This document shows positions 28,959 to 37,104 of a DNA stretch of 64,000 nucleotides, piece after piece. The notes under the pieces are model-generated. The model was not told the origin of the DNA. It saw nothing but the letters and a program-made list of their open reading frames with translations, and did no database searches. Both the position numbers and the translations under genes were made by a program. Numbering within the stretch: the first letter of the stretch is position 1; each line of letters starts with the position of its first letter. Source of the stretch: Burkholderia lata (GTDB lineage: Bacteria; Pseudomonadota; Gammaproteobacteria; Burkholderiales; Burkholderiaceae); the NCBI RefSeq assembly GCF_000012945.1, contig NC_007511.1, forward strand, positions 806,001-870,000, given 5' to 3'.

Positions 28959-29848
28959 GCGTGCGACTCCGGTTCCGGTTCGGGTTCGGCGCTGGCCAGG
29001 TACGGTTCGAGCGCGGCGCGCGCCGCGTGCAGTGCCGCGTCACTGTCGAGGCGGCCGGGATGGAAGCGCGGCGAGAACCAGAACAGCCACATCGGCATCA
29101 CGCGCGTGAAGATGCCCGGCGCGACGAACAGCCAGCGCAGCAGTTGCAGCCAGCCGCGCAGGTTCCAGGTCTGCCCGTCGACGGCGACGAGGCGGTGCAC
29201 GAAGTAGATCAGGTCGATCACGAAGTAGACGGAGATCCCGAGCATGGCCGCGCAGCGCACGACGTAGCGCCGCGCCGCGTTCGGCATGGCCGCCGCGAAC
29301 ACGTCGAACGCGACGGTCTTGTGCTCGGTTTCCTCGATCGCATGCCAGCGCCACACGGCCGCCATCGTCGGGTCGGCGCCGTCGAGGATCGCCGGGTCGC
29401 TTAGCAGGCGGTGCGCGAGGATCGTCGTGTAGTGCTCGAGGCATGCGGTCAGCGCGAGCCGCGTGACGGGTGAGACCTGCCGCGCGGCATTGCGCTGGCG
29501 TTTTTCGAGTAGCGCTTCGAGCGCGTCGACCGGCACGCGCTGCGATGCGAGGCGCGCGTTGTAGAGCCGATGCACGCGGATATGCGACGCTTCCTGTCGC
29601 ACGAACGCGTCGACGTCGGCCGCGAGCGATGCATCGCCGGCCACGTAGTCGCGAAACGGCCGCACGCTTTCGATGAAGAAGCGCTCGCCGAGCGGGAACA
29701 TCACGGAAAACGCGTCGAAGAAGCGCGTGACATGGCACGTGCCGCGATACCAGAAGCGCGGAACGCGTTCGTCGATCGCGAAGCGCACGTCGCGGGTCGG
29801 CATGCGCGACGCGGGGCGGTCGGCGGGCGGACGGCGAAACGGCCGCAT
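28955..29848 (-). CDS. Ferritin-like diiron protein, PF10118 metal-dependent hydrolase/oxygenase family
   Basis: A 297-residue helical protein. Metal-ligand candidates follow the two-helix-pair diiron pattern: E86-ASH (H89) and H93, E138-H139, and IEETEHK (E172/E175, H176), with E55/E60 in the first helix. It matches the family annotated metal-dependent hydrolase (PF10118/COG3687), related in pattern to diiron oxidases. A hydrophobic helical region (about residues 190-215) suggests membrane contact. It overlaps the hydrolase gene by four bases (ATGA) and is divergent from the second desaturase gene, 95 bp away. An oxidative step on a lipid-like substrate is plausible but unproven. Confidence 0.75.
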   Translation of the reverse strand: MRPFRRPPADRPASRMPTRDVRFAIDERVPRFWYRGTCHVTRFFDAFSVMFPLGERFFIESVRPFRDYVAGDASLAADVDAFVRQEASHIRVHRLYNARLASQRVPVDALEALLEKRQRNAARQVSPVTRLALTACLEHYTTILAHRLLSDPAILDGADPTMAAVWRWHAIEETEHKTVAFDVFAAAMPNAARRYVVRCAAMLGISVYFVIDLIYFVHRLVAVDGQTWNLRGWLQLLRWLFVAPGIFTRVMPMWLFWFSPRFHPGRLDSDAALHAARAALEPYLASAEPEPEPESHA

Positions 29849-29943
29849 GCTAGTTCCGCCCCGCCAGGGACGGGGCGCGGGCCGTTACCGGCGGCTGACG
29901 CATCTGTTGTATCCTCCCGTGCAAACAACCGCCATTCCGAGCC

Positions 29944-30882
29944 ATGAACCGACCGAGCGCGCAAGCCGCTGCCGCGCAGACCCGACGTTACGATCGGGCG
30001 AACCTGCTCGTGCTCGCGCTGCAGAGCGTAGTGTGGGCCGGCACGCTCACCTGGCTTTCGCATACCGGCGTGGGCGCGATCAAGTGGCTCGTGCTCGTGC
30101 CGTTCTGCCTCGTGATGCAGGGCGTGTTCTCGATGATGCACGAAACCTTCCACGGGTTCGGGCATCGCCGGCCGATCGCGAATTATATGATGATGTGGTG
30201 GGCGTCCACGATGTTCGGCGCGGCCGCGACGCTCATTCACGTGAACCATCTCGGCCATCATGTGCGCAACCGCACGCGCGCCGAGCGTGCGGATTTTGCG
30301 ACCGCGGACGAATCGCTGCTGCGCAAGCGCATCGAATACTACGCGGCGATCCTCGGCGGCATCTGGCTCGGCAGCTTCGTCGGCAGCTTCGTGCTCGCAC
30401 TGGTGCCCGGCCGCACGATGCAGCGGCTCGCCGCGCGCGGCGACGACAACACCTACGCGGCCGCCTTCAAGGAATTCACGACGTCCGACTTCCGCCGCAT
30501 CCGCTACGAAACGCTCGCTGCCGTCGGTGCATGGCTGCTGGCCGGCTGGTTGCTCGACTGGTCGGTGTCGGCGGTGCTGGTCGCGTATGTCGCGTTCGCG
30601 TTTTCGTGGTCGTCGCTGCAATGGGTGTACCACATGCGCACACCGCTCGACGTCGTCGAAGGCACGTACAACATGCGCGCGCCGACGCCGGTGCGTTGGC
30701 TGCTGCTGAACTTCAACTACAACCTCACGCATCATCGCCGCCCCGCGCTGCGCTGGCAGGACATGCACGCGGTGTCGGACCTGCGCGAGACGCGGCCGCT
30801 GTGGTACGGCTGGCTCACGATCTTCGCGCCGCCGCGCCGGCTGCCCGACGATCTCGCGCAACTCGACAAGACCTATTTCTGA
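29944..30882 (+). CDS. Membrane fatty-acid desaturase family protein
   Basis: A 312-residue membrane protein with four likely helices and three His boxes: HETFH (66-70), HVNHLGHH (99-106) and NLTHH near residue 260. The third box has Asn at the first ligand position (NYNLTHH), as seen in some bacterial desaturases and hydroxylases. The diiron centre would desaturate or hydroxylate an acyl chain or a terpenoid or aromatic side chain. Its TGA overlaps the GH3 gene ATG by one base (TGATG), so these two are coupled. It is the first gene of the desaturase-GH3-Rieske operon. Confidence 0.85.
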   Translation: MNRPSAQAAAAQTRRYDRANLLVLALQSVVWAGTLTWLSHTGVGAIKWLVLVPFCLVMQGVFSMMHETFHGFGHRRPIANYMMMWWASTMFGAAATLIHVNHLGHHVRNRTRAERADFATADESLLRKRIEYYAAILGGIWLGSFVGSFVLALVPGRTMQRLAARGDDNTYAAAFKEFTTSDFRRIRYETLAAVGAWLLAGWLLDWSVSAVLVAYVAFAFSWSSLQWVYHMRTPLDVVEGTYNMRAPTPVRWLLLNFNYNLTHHRRPALRWQDMHAVSDLRETRPLWYGWLTIFAPPRRLPDDLAQLDKTYF

Positions 30883-32480
30883 TGGACGCCTCCGCCCGCA
30901 GCCCTGCCGACGCATGGCGCACGTTCGCGCGCGCCGCGCAGCCGGACGTCGATCGCTGGCAGGCCGGCCTCGACGCGCCGGGCGACGCGCAGGCGCGGCG
31001 GCTGACGGCGCTGCTCGCCGCGAACCGCGATACGGCGTTCGGGCGCCGGTTCGGCTTCGACCGGATCGACAGCCCCGCGCAGTTCCGTGAACGCGTGCCC
31101 GTGCATGCGGCCGCCGATTTCCTGCCGTGGCTCGATCGCGTGTCGCACGAAACGGAACCGGTGCTGACCGCCGAGCGCCCGGTGTTCCTCGAACGGACGA
31201 GCGGCAGCACCGCGCGCCAGAAGCTGATTCCTTATACGCCCGCGTTCCTGCGCGAACTGCAGGCCGCGATGACCGTATGGCTGGCCGACATGTATCGCGC
31301 CTGTCCGGCGCTCGGCGAAGGGCGTGCGTACTGGTCGATGTCGCCGCCGCTGCAGGCGCCCGGTGTCGCGCCCAACGGGATTCCGGTCGGCTCGGCGAGC
31401 GATCTCGACTACCTCGGCGATAGCAGCGCGGCCGCGCTCGCATCGACGCTGCTCGTGCCGCCGCTGACCGGCAACGCGGCGACGTGGCGGCGCGAGACGT
31501 TGCGTGCGCTCGTCGCGGACGAAGCGCTCGCGTTCATCAGCGTATGGAGCCCGACCTTCCTGACGAGCGTGCTGCGCCCGCTGTTCGATCGCGACGATGC
31601 CGACGGCGCACGCGATCTCGAATGGGTCGACGCGTCGCTGCCGGCTGACCGCCGCGCGGCGCTGCGCCGTGCGACCGAGGAGGGCGATTGCCGCGCGCTG
31701 TGGCCGCGCCTGGCCGCTGTGAGCTGCTGGCTGGACGGCCCGAGCCAACATTACGCCGACGCATTGCGCGTGCGGTTTCCGCAGGTGCAATGGTTGCCGA
31801 AGGGGCTGTTCGCGACGGAAGGCGTTGCAAGCATTCCGTTCGGCGCCGGTGAGGGTTGCCCGCTCGCGATCGGCAGCCACTACCTCGAATTCGTGCGTGA
31901 CGACGGCAGCGTGTGCGACGTCGAAGGGCTGCGGCCCGGCGACGACGCCCAGGTGTTGCTGACCACCGGCGGCGGGCTGTATCGCTATGCGCTCGGCGAT
32001 CGCGTCCGCGTGGTCGGCATGACTGCGCGCACGCCGCGCATTGCGTTCGTCGGGCGCGCGGCAGCGAGCGTCGATCTCGTCGGCGAGAAGCTCGACGAAC
32101 AGATTGCGGCCGACGCGCTGAATCGCGCACGTGGGCAGTACGGCGAAGTCGGCGCGTGCATCGTGCCGTGTGTCGCGAAAGAAAGGCTGCCGCATTACGT
32201 GCTGTGCGTTGCCGGCGATCTCGACGCTGACGCAGCCGACACGATGTGTGCCGTCGTGGAAGCCGAACTGGTGCAGGCGTTCCACTACGCGCACGCCCGA
32301 CGACTCGGCCAACTCGGCCCGCTGCGCGTGCGACGGCTGGGCCAATCGCCGGAACGGCTCGGCGACCTGCTGCAACAGGCGGCCGAGCGGGCCGGCATCC
32401 GGGCGGGCGACGTGAAGCCGTGCGCACTCGTGACGCGGTTGCCGGTGGCCGACGCGCTGCTTGCAATGACGAATGAATGA
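30882..32480 (+). CDS. GH3-family acyl-adenylating amido synthetase
   Basis: A 532-residue member of the GH3 (auxin-responsive promoter) family. Visible motifs are the ATP P-loop ERTSGSTARQKLIPYTP (105-120), the LPKGLFATEGVASIPFG adenylate region, TTGGGLYRYALGDRVRVVG, and the C-terminal domain starting VDLVGEKLDEQ. Plant members adenylate a carboxylic acid (auxin, jasmonate) and join it to an amino acid by an amide bond; bacterial members are little studied. Coupled to a desaturase upstream and overlapping a Rieske oxygenase by eight bases, it likely conjugates an unsaturated or oxidised acid. Both partners are unknown. Confidence 0.88.
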   Translation: MDASARSPADAWRTFARAAQPDVDRWQAGLDAPGDAQARRLTALLAANRDTAFGRRFGFDRIDSPAQFRERVPVHAAADFLPWLDRVSHETEPVLTAERPVFLERTSGSTARQKLIPYTPAFLRELQAAMTVWLADMYRACPALGEGRAYWSMSPPLQAPGVAPNGIPVGSASDLDYLGDSSAAALASTLLVPPLTGNAATWRRETLRALVADEALAFISVWSPTFLTSVLRPLFDRDDADGARDLEWVDASLPADRRAALRRATEEGDCRALWPRLAAVSCWLDGPSQHYADALRVRFPQVQWLPKGLFATEGVASIPFGAGEGCPLAIGSHYLEFVRDDGSVCDVEGLRPGDDAQVLLTTGGGLYRYALGDRVRVVGMTARTPRIAFVGRAAASVDLVGEKLDEQIAADALNRARGQYGEVGACIVPCVAKERLPHYVLCVAGDLDADAADTMCAVVEAELVQAFHYAHARRLGQLGPLRVRRLGQSPERLGDLLQQAAERAGIRAGDVKPCALVTRLPVADALLAMTNE

Positions 32481-33621
32481 CGCGATGAACGACATGATCG
32501 AACCACGCGGATGCGGGCACGACTGCCCGTCGCGCGATGCGGCCGGTGCACACGAACATGCTGCACCGGCCGACGGCCTGCACGAGCAATGGTTCGTCGC
32601 GTGCACCGAACGCGAACTCCCGCGCGACAAGCCGCTCGGCGTGCGGATCCTCGATACGGGCATCGTGCTGTTCCGGCAGCGCGACGGCCGGATCGCCGCG
32701 CTGATCGACCATTGCGTGCATCGCGGCACGCGGCTCTCGGCCGGCAAGGTCGACCGCGACACGCTCGTGTGCCCGTATCACGGCTGGCGCTACGACGGCG
32801 AAGGGCAGGTCGTCCACGTGCCGAGCATCGACGGCACGCAGCCGACCGGCACGCCCGGCCGCTATCCGTTCCGGCAGCGCACGCTGCCCGTGCAACTGCT
32901 CGACGGTCTCGTGTGGGTGTATCTCGGCACCGGCGACCCGTCGGCGCGCACGATCTTCCGGATGCCGTTTTGCGACGTCGCGCCGTGGCAGTCGTATTTC
33001 ATGGTCAACACGTTCGACGGCGATATCGCGATGCTCGCGCAGAACTTCATGGACGTGCCGCATACGGTTTTCGTGCACGACGGGATCTTCCGCAGCAGCC
33101 GCGGCCAGGCGATGGAGGCGACGGTCGCGACGACCCAGGACAGCGTCGCCGTCACGTATCACGACGGCGACGACAAGATCGGCTTCTGTCTCGACTGGCT
33201 CACGAACCCCGATCGAGTACCGCTCGCGCACGTCGACCGCTTCATCGCGCCGAACGTGACGCGCTGCGACTATCTGTGGGGCGAACGTTCCGGGTTCCTG
33301 ATCGTCAGCCAGATCACACCGATCGACGCACGTCGCTCGCGCGTCTATACGTACATCGCGTATCGCTTCCGGCTGCCGCGCTGGATGTTGCGCGCGCTGC
33401 GGCCGCTGCTGAACCTGTACACGCACCTCGTGATCCAGCAGGACGTGCGGATCATGCGCGCGCACCGGCAGGGCCTCGACAACGCGCCGGGTTTTCGTCC
33501 GCACAACGTGCGCGCCGACATCGTGCATGTCGCGATCGACCGGCTGCTCGATGCGGTGAAGCGCGACGAGCCGCTGCCGGCCGCGCAGTGCGGCGAAAAG
33601 GTGATGCGCTTCGAGCTATAG
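32473..33621 (+). CDS. Rieske non-heme iron oxygenase, catalytic subunit
   Basis: A 382-residue single-component-type alpha subunit. The [2Fe-2S] Rieske motif is C81-x-H83 ... C100-x2-H103 (DHCVHRGTRL and LVCPYHGWRYD). The mononuclear iron site is NFMDVPHTVFVH with D194, H197 and H202. The C-terminal domain resembles the vanillate demethylase/PrnD/cholesterol-7-desaturase branch, which oxidises or desaturates bulky substrates. No ferredoxin or reductase gene is adjacent, so electrons must come from elsewhere. The first ATG at 32473 overlaps GH3; an ATG at 32485 is an alternative. It ends the desaturase-GH3-Rieske operon. Confidence 0.9.
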   Translation: MNDAMNDMIEPRGCGHDCPSRDAAGAHEHAAPADGLHEQWFVACTERELPRDKPLGVRILDTGIVLFRQRDGRIAALIDHCVHRGTRLSAGKVDRDTLVCPYHGWRYDGEGQVVHVPSIDGTQPTGTPGRYPFRQRTLPVQLLDGLVWVYLGTGDPSARTIFRMPFCDVAPWQSYFMVNTFDGDIAMLAQNFMDVPHTVFVHDGIFRSSRGQAMEATVATTQDSVAVTYHDGDDKIGFCLDWLTNPDRVPLAHVDRFIAPNVTRCDYLWGERSGFLIVSQITPIDARRSRVYTYIAYRFRLPRWMLRALRPLLNLYTHLVIQQDVRIMRAHRQGLDNAPGFRPHNVRADIVHVAIDRLLDAVKRDEPLPAAQCGEKVMRFEL

Positions 33622-33642
33622 GCGCCGCGCCGCGCAGGGCGT

Positions 33643-34596
33643 TCAGTGCGTGGAGCCGGCCTGGCCGGGTGCGGGCGGCGCAAATGCGGTGCCGTCCGTC
33701 AGGTAGCGGTGCACGGCCGGCAGATGCTCGAGCGCAAGTGCCGGATACGCGTGATGCACCTGATGAAAGCCGATGTTGCGCGGATACAGCACGAGCTTGC
33801 CGATCCAGCCGAACGTCATCGTGCGCGTCATCTGCCAGATCGATTCCGGCGCGCGTTCGTCGATCTCGACGTGCTGATGTTCGAGCAGCACACGGTTCGC
33901 GTTCATGATGCCGCCGACGATCCACGGCAGTCCGTAGTACGTGAAGAACGGCAGATCCCAGTGCACGACGGCCGCGATCGCGAGCAGATAGCCCGCGCAA
34001 TGCGGCAGGTCGGCACGCGCGCAGGCGATGACTTCAGGGTGACGGCGCAGATCCTGGCGCGAGCGGTCCTGCATGAAGCCGCGCGCATACCACGGCCGGA
34101 ACGCGGGCCACGCGAGCGCGAGCGGCGCCATCAGCGCGCGCAGCGGCCACCAGACCGGCAGCAGCGCGCCGCGCAGCATCATCATGCGCTGCACCCAGCC
34201 GCCGCGTGCGGCCAGCCGGTGCAGGTACGGATCCTCGGCGGTGCCGACCGCACGGTGATGGCGCAGGTGGTGATAGCGCATCGCGGCGATCGACGAACCG
34301 ATCGTCCAGCCGGCGAGCGCTTCGACGAGCGCGAGCGGCAGCGTCATGCGCCGCATCGGGAGATGGCAGGCATCGTGCAGGATCACGCCGAATGCCTGCA
34401 GCCGGCCCGCGATCAGCAGCACGGCCACGACATAGACGAACGGATTCGGCACGAAGCGGATCGCGGCCCAGCACAGCAGGATGCCGAGCCAGTCGATGCA
34501 CGCATAGCGGACGAGCCGCCACGGCCGCGCGCCGGCTGCGAACGGCAGCGTGCGGTTCAGTTCGGCAGGTGTCGGCAGGGAGGATGGCGTGAGCAT
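33643..34596 (-). CDS. Membrane fatty-acid desaturase family protein
   Basis: A 317-residue membrane protein with His boxes HDACH (about 74-78), HHLRHH (about 109-114) and HQVHH (about 280-284), plus an additional LLEHQHVEID segment. It is more similar to the desaturase half of the PAP2 fusion at 24714-26174 than to the desaturase at 29944: both share an HHRxxGTAxDP stretch. This suggests paralogues acting on related positions of one substrate. It is convergent with the Rieske gene, 21 bp apart. The start at 34596 is chosen by domain fit; the RBS is weak. Confidence 0.85.
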   Translation of the reverse strand: MLTPSSLPTPAELNRTLPFAAGARPWRLVRYACIDWLGILLCWAAIRFVPNPFVYVVAVLLIAGRLQAFGVILHDACHLPMRRMTLPLALVEALAGWTIGSSIAAMRYHHLRHHRAVGTAEDPYLHRLAARGGWVQRMMMLRGALLPVWWPLRALMAPLALAWPAFRPWYARGFMQDRSRQDLRRHPEVIACARADLPHCAGYLLAIAAVVHWDLPFFTYYGLPWIVGGIMNANRVLLEHQHVEIDERAPESIWQMTRTMTFGWIGKLVLYPRNIGFHQVHHAYPALALEHLPAVHRYLTDGTAFAPPAPGQAGSTH

Positions 34597-34687
34597 TCGA
34601 TGAGGTCGGGCGTGCCGTCGAGGGCACGCATGCAGGCGTATCGGTCGGGAATATACACCGGATTCTTCAGACGACGAGGCGCTGCCT

Positions 34688-36217
34688 TCAACGCGCGGCG
34701 CATGGCTTGCCGAACCATCGCATCGCCGCGTGCGCGGCTTCGTCGACGGTCAACGCATCGTCACCGGCCCACGCGACGACACCGTCGGGCCGCACGAGCA
34801 CAGCACGCAATCCCAACCGGTCTTTCGCATCGCTAGCGAGATACGCGATCCGGTCGTGCCAGCGGGAGGCCAGCGCCTGCAACGGCCTGCCTCCATCGAA
34901 GTCCAGCAGCACACCTTTGCCGTGCCTGACGTGTTCGCCGAGCCGCGTTCCGTCGACGAATTCAAAATCGGGCACGCTGCGGCCCACGAGCGGATGTGCG
35001 CCGCCGAGATCGTACGCAACGGATACGCCCCACACGCGCTCGGCGAAGTACGTCGCCCCGTCGCGCGTGTCGACCAGATCGCGAACGATCGCCTCGAGTG
35101 CGCGCGAACTCCGGGCCGGCCGCATCAGCGCGACCTGTGCGCGCGACCAGTCGAGCACGCGGGCACCCACCGGATGCCGCTCGTCCGCATAGCTGTCGAG
35201 CAGGCCCGCCGGCGCGTCGCCGCGGATCGTGGCGGCCAGCTTCCAGCCGAGATTCATCGCGTCGCCGAGCCCGAGGTTGAGCCCCTGGCCGCCGAGCGGC
35301 GAGTGGATGTGCGCGGCGTCGCCCGCGAGCAGCACGCGGCCGTTGCGATAGGCGGTCGCCTGGCACGCGCGGTCCGTCCACGTGGTGGCGAGCCGTAGCG
35401 CCGTCAGCGTGACGGCGGTGCCGGACACGCGACGCAACACCGCCTGCGCATGGTCGAGCGTGACCGGCCCGCTCCGGTGGAACGCGCCGCCGTCGAATTC
35501 GACCATCGCGATCGTTCCGGGCTGGGTGTACGTATACATGCCGGTCGCGGTGTAGTGACGGCCGGGCGGCAGCGTGCCGGAGTTGGCGAGCTCGACCTCG
35601 AGCGAGTAGCCGGTGAATTCGGGATCGGTGCCGGCGAACGTGAAGCCGCCCGCCTTGCGGACCGTGCTGCGCCCGCCGTCGCAGCCGACGAGCCAGCGTC
35701 CGCGCCATGTGTTGCCGCGGGCGTGCAGCGTCACCGCATCGTCCTCGTCGGACTGATCGAAGCCCTCGACACGGATGCCGCGCCGGATCTCGGCGCCCGT
35801 CGCGCTCGCACGGGCGGCCAGCGCGGCTTCGACGCGTTCGAGATCGGTCGCCATGTGGGTGCCGGCCGGGCCGGGCAGGCGGTACGGCCATCGGGACGCA
35901 TCGATGCGGTCGTGGAAGAACGGGATGCCGGCGAAATGCCCGCCCGGACGGCGCGACTGCTTCATCCAGTGCGCGGTGTCGTACGCGCCGGACGGCATCG
36001 CGATGTCGTCGAGCAGGCCGCGACGGTAGAACGCTTCGATAGTGGGCGCCGACAAGCCGCGCATGCCGAACGGCAGCCGCTTGAGCGGGGAGGCCGGATC
36101 GCCGGCCTGCTCGACCACCAGTACCGACAGGCCGGCAAGGCGCAACTCGCAGGCGAGGAACAGGCCGACAGGGCCGGCTCCGGCAATCACGACATCATGG
36201 GTGACGGGCTGAGTCAT
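34688..36217 (-). CDS. FAD-dependent aromatic hydroxylase-type monooxygenase
   Basis: A 509-residue group A flavin monooxygenase. It shows the N-terminal GAGPVGLFLACELRLAG dinucleotide motif, DG-type motif WLVGCDGGRSTVRKAGG, and the second FAD motif GRVLLAGDAAHIHSPLGGQG. A C-terminal thioredoxin-like segment (about residues 400-509) is typical of the PheA/rifampicin-monooxygenase group. Such enzymes hydroxylate phenols or antibiotics using NAD(P)H and O2. The ATG at 36217 fits the motif. It is divergent from a TetR gene across 149 bp that contains two near-identical operators, so it is probably induced by its own substrate. Whether it belongs to the upstream lipid-like locus is unclear. Confidence 0.9.
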   Translation of the reverse strand: MTQPVTHDVVIAGAGPVGLFLACELRLAGLSVLVVEQAGDPASPLKRLPFGMRGLSAPTIEAFYRRGLLDDIAMPSGAYDTAHWMKQSRRPGGHFAGIPFFHDRIDASRWPYRLPGPAGTHMATDLERVEAALAARASATGAEIRRGIRVEGFDQSDEDDAVTLHARGNTWRGRWLVGCDGGRSTVRKAGGFTFAGTDPEFTGYSLEVELANSGTLPPGRHYTATGMYTYTQPGTIAMVEFDGGAFHRSGPVTLDHAQAVLRRVSGTAVTLTALRLATTWTDRACQATAYRNGRVLLAGDAAHIHSPLGGQGLNLGLGDAMNLGWKLAATIRGDAPAGLLDSYADERHPVGARVLDWSRAQVALMRPARSSRALEAIVRDLVDTRDGATYFAERVWGVSVAYDLGGAHPLVGRSVPDFEFVDGTRLGEHVRHGKGVLLDFDGGRPLQALASRWHDRIAYLASDAKDRLGLRAVLVRPDGVVAWAGDDALTVDEAAHAAMRWFGKPCAAR

Positions 36218-36305
36218 CGAGGGCTCGGTTGCCGGCCGGGGCGGGCCGGCGGCGGTAGGAAGGGCGGCACCTGACAGGTGTCGTGCGCCACGAATGGGCA
36301 TCTTG

Positions 36306-36320
36306 TGGAACGTCGTTCCA
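36306..36320. promoter_or_regulatory. TetR operator 1 (15-bp inverted repeat)
   Basis: TGGAAC-gtc-GTTCCA has perfect 6-bp arms. It lies between the divergent monooxygenase and TetR genes, 26 bp upstream of a second copy that differs only in the spacer. Binding by the adjacent TetR protein is inferred from position and repetition. Confidence 0.8.
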
Positions 36321-36331
36321 GTGCGGGATAT

Positions 36332-36346
36332 TGGAACGTTGTTCCA
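36332..36346. promoter_or_regulatory. TetR operator 2 (15-bp inverted repeat)
   Basis: TGGAAC-gtt-GTTCCA, identical arms to operator 1, 21 bases before the tetR ATG. The 26-bp centre-to-centre distance is about two and a half helical turns. Confidence 0.8.
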
Positions 36347-36366
36347 GATGTGTCAAGCTACCGCGC

Positions 36367-37041
36367 ATGGCAACCAAAAACCGAACCGAGCGGCGTGCCG
36401 ACGCGCTGTCGAAAGAGCGGATCATCGACGCCGCGATCGAAATCCTCGACAACGAAGGCGAGGGCGCGCTGACGTTTCGCGCGCTTGCCGCGCGCCTGGC
36501 GACCGGAAGCGGGGCAATATACTGGCATGTCGCCGACAAGCACGACCTGCTCACTTTGGCCGCGGATCGGGTGATCGCGGGCGCGATGGCAGATGAATCG
36601 AAGGCACCTGACGGCGAGGCGGCGGACGCGATCCGTCGCGTCGCGTTGCGTCTGTTCGATGCGTTCAGTGCGCATCCGTGGGTAGGTGCGCAGCTGTTCC
36701 GCGCGCCGTGGCAGGACGCGGTGCTGCGGATTCTCGAAAGCGTCGGCGGGCATCTGCAGGCGCTGGGCGTGCCTGAGCCTGCGCAATTCAACGCGGCATC
36801 GGCGCTGATGCACTACATCTTCGGGCTGGCCGGCCAATACGCGGCCGGCGCCCGCCTGCATTCGCGCGATCCGGCGCAGCCGGAGATCGTGGCGACCGTC
36901 GCCGACCGGTGGACGCAACTCGATCCCGCGACGTATCCGTTCGTGCGCAAGGTGGCGGCGCAACTGGCCGCGCACGACGAGCGCGAGCAGTTCGTGGCCG
37001 GCATCGACCTGATTCTGAAGGGGATCGGAACGGTCCGGTAG
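36367..37041 (+). CDS. TetR-family transcriptional repressor
   Basis: A 224-residue TetR protein. The N-terminal helix-turn-helix is KERIIDAAIEILDNEGEG then TFRALAARLATGSGAIYWHV, with the hallmark recognition helix ending IYWHVADKHDLL. The C-terminal about 150 residues are the TetR_C-like ligand domain. I use the ATG at 36367 because upstream in-frame codons run through the two operators. Divergent arrangement and twin operators indicate control of the FAD monooxygenase gene and of itself. The ligand is likely the monooxygenase substrate. Confidence 0.92.
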   Translation: MATKNRTERRADALSKERIIDAAIEILDNEGEGALTFRALAARLATGSGAIYWHVADKHDLLTLAADRVIAGAMADESKAPDGEAADAIRRVALRLFDAFSAHPWVGAQLFRAPWQDAVLRILESVGGHLQALGVPEPAQFNAASALMHYIFGLAGQYAAGARLHSRDPAQPEIVATVADRWTQLDPATYPFVRKVAAQLAAHDEREQFVAGIDLILKGIGTVR

Positions 37042-37104
37042 TCGTTATCCTGCGGGCCGATTCGGGTGAAGCCGTTGGCCCGTCACGCTCGCGCGACTGC
37101 CTTA

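Noticed and set aside
24714..34596. Acetylenic (caryoynencin or cepacin-like) biosynthetic cluster
   Set aside because: Desaturases and an adenylating enzyme are shared ideas, but no acyl carrier protein, thioesterase of that type or P450 is present and the ligase is GH3, not a fatty acyl-AMP ligase.
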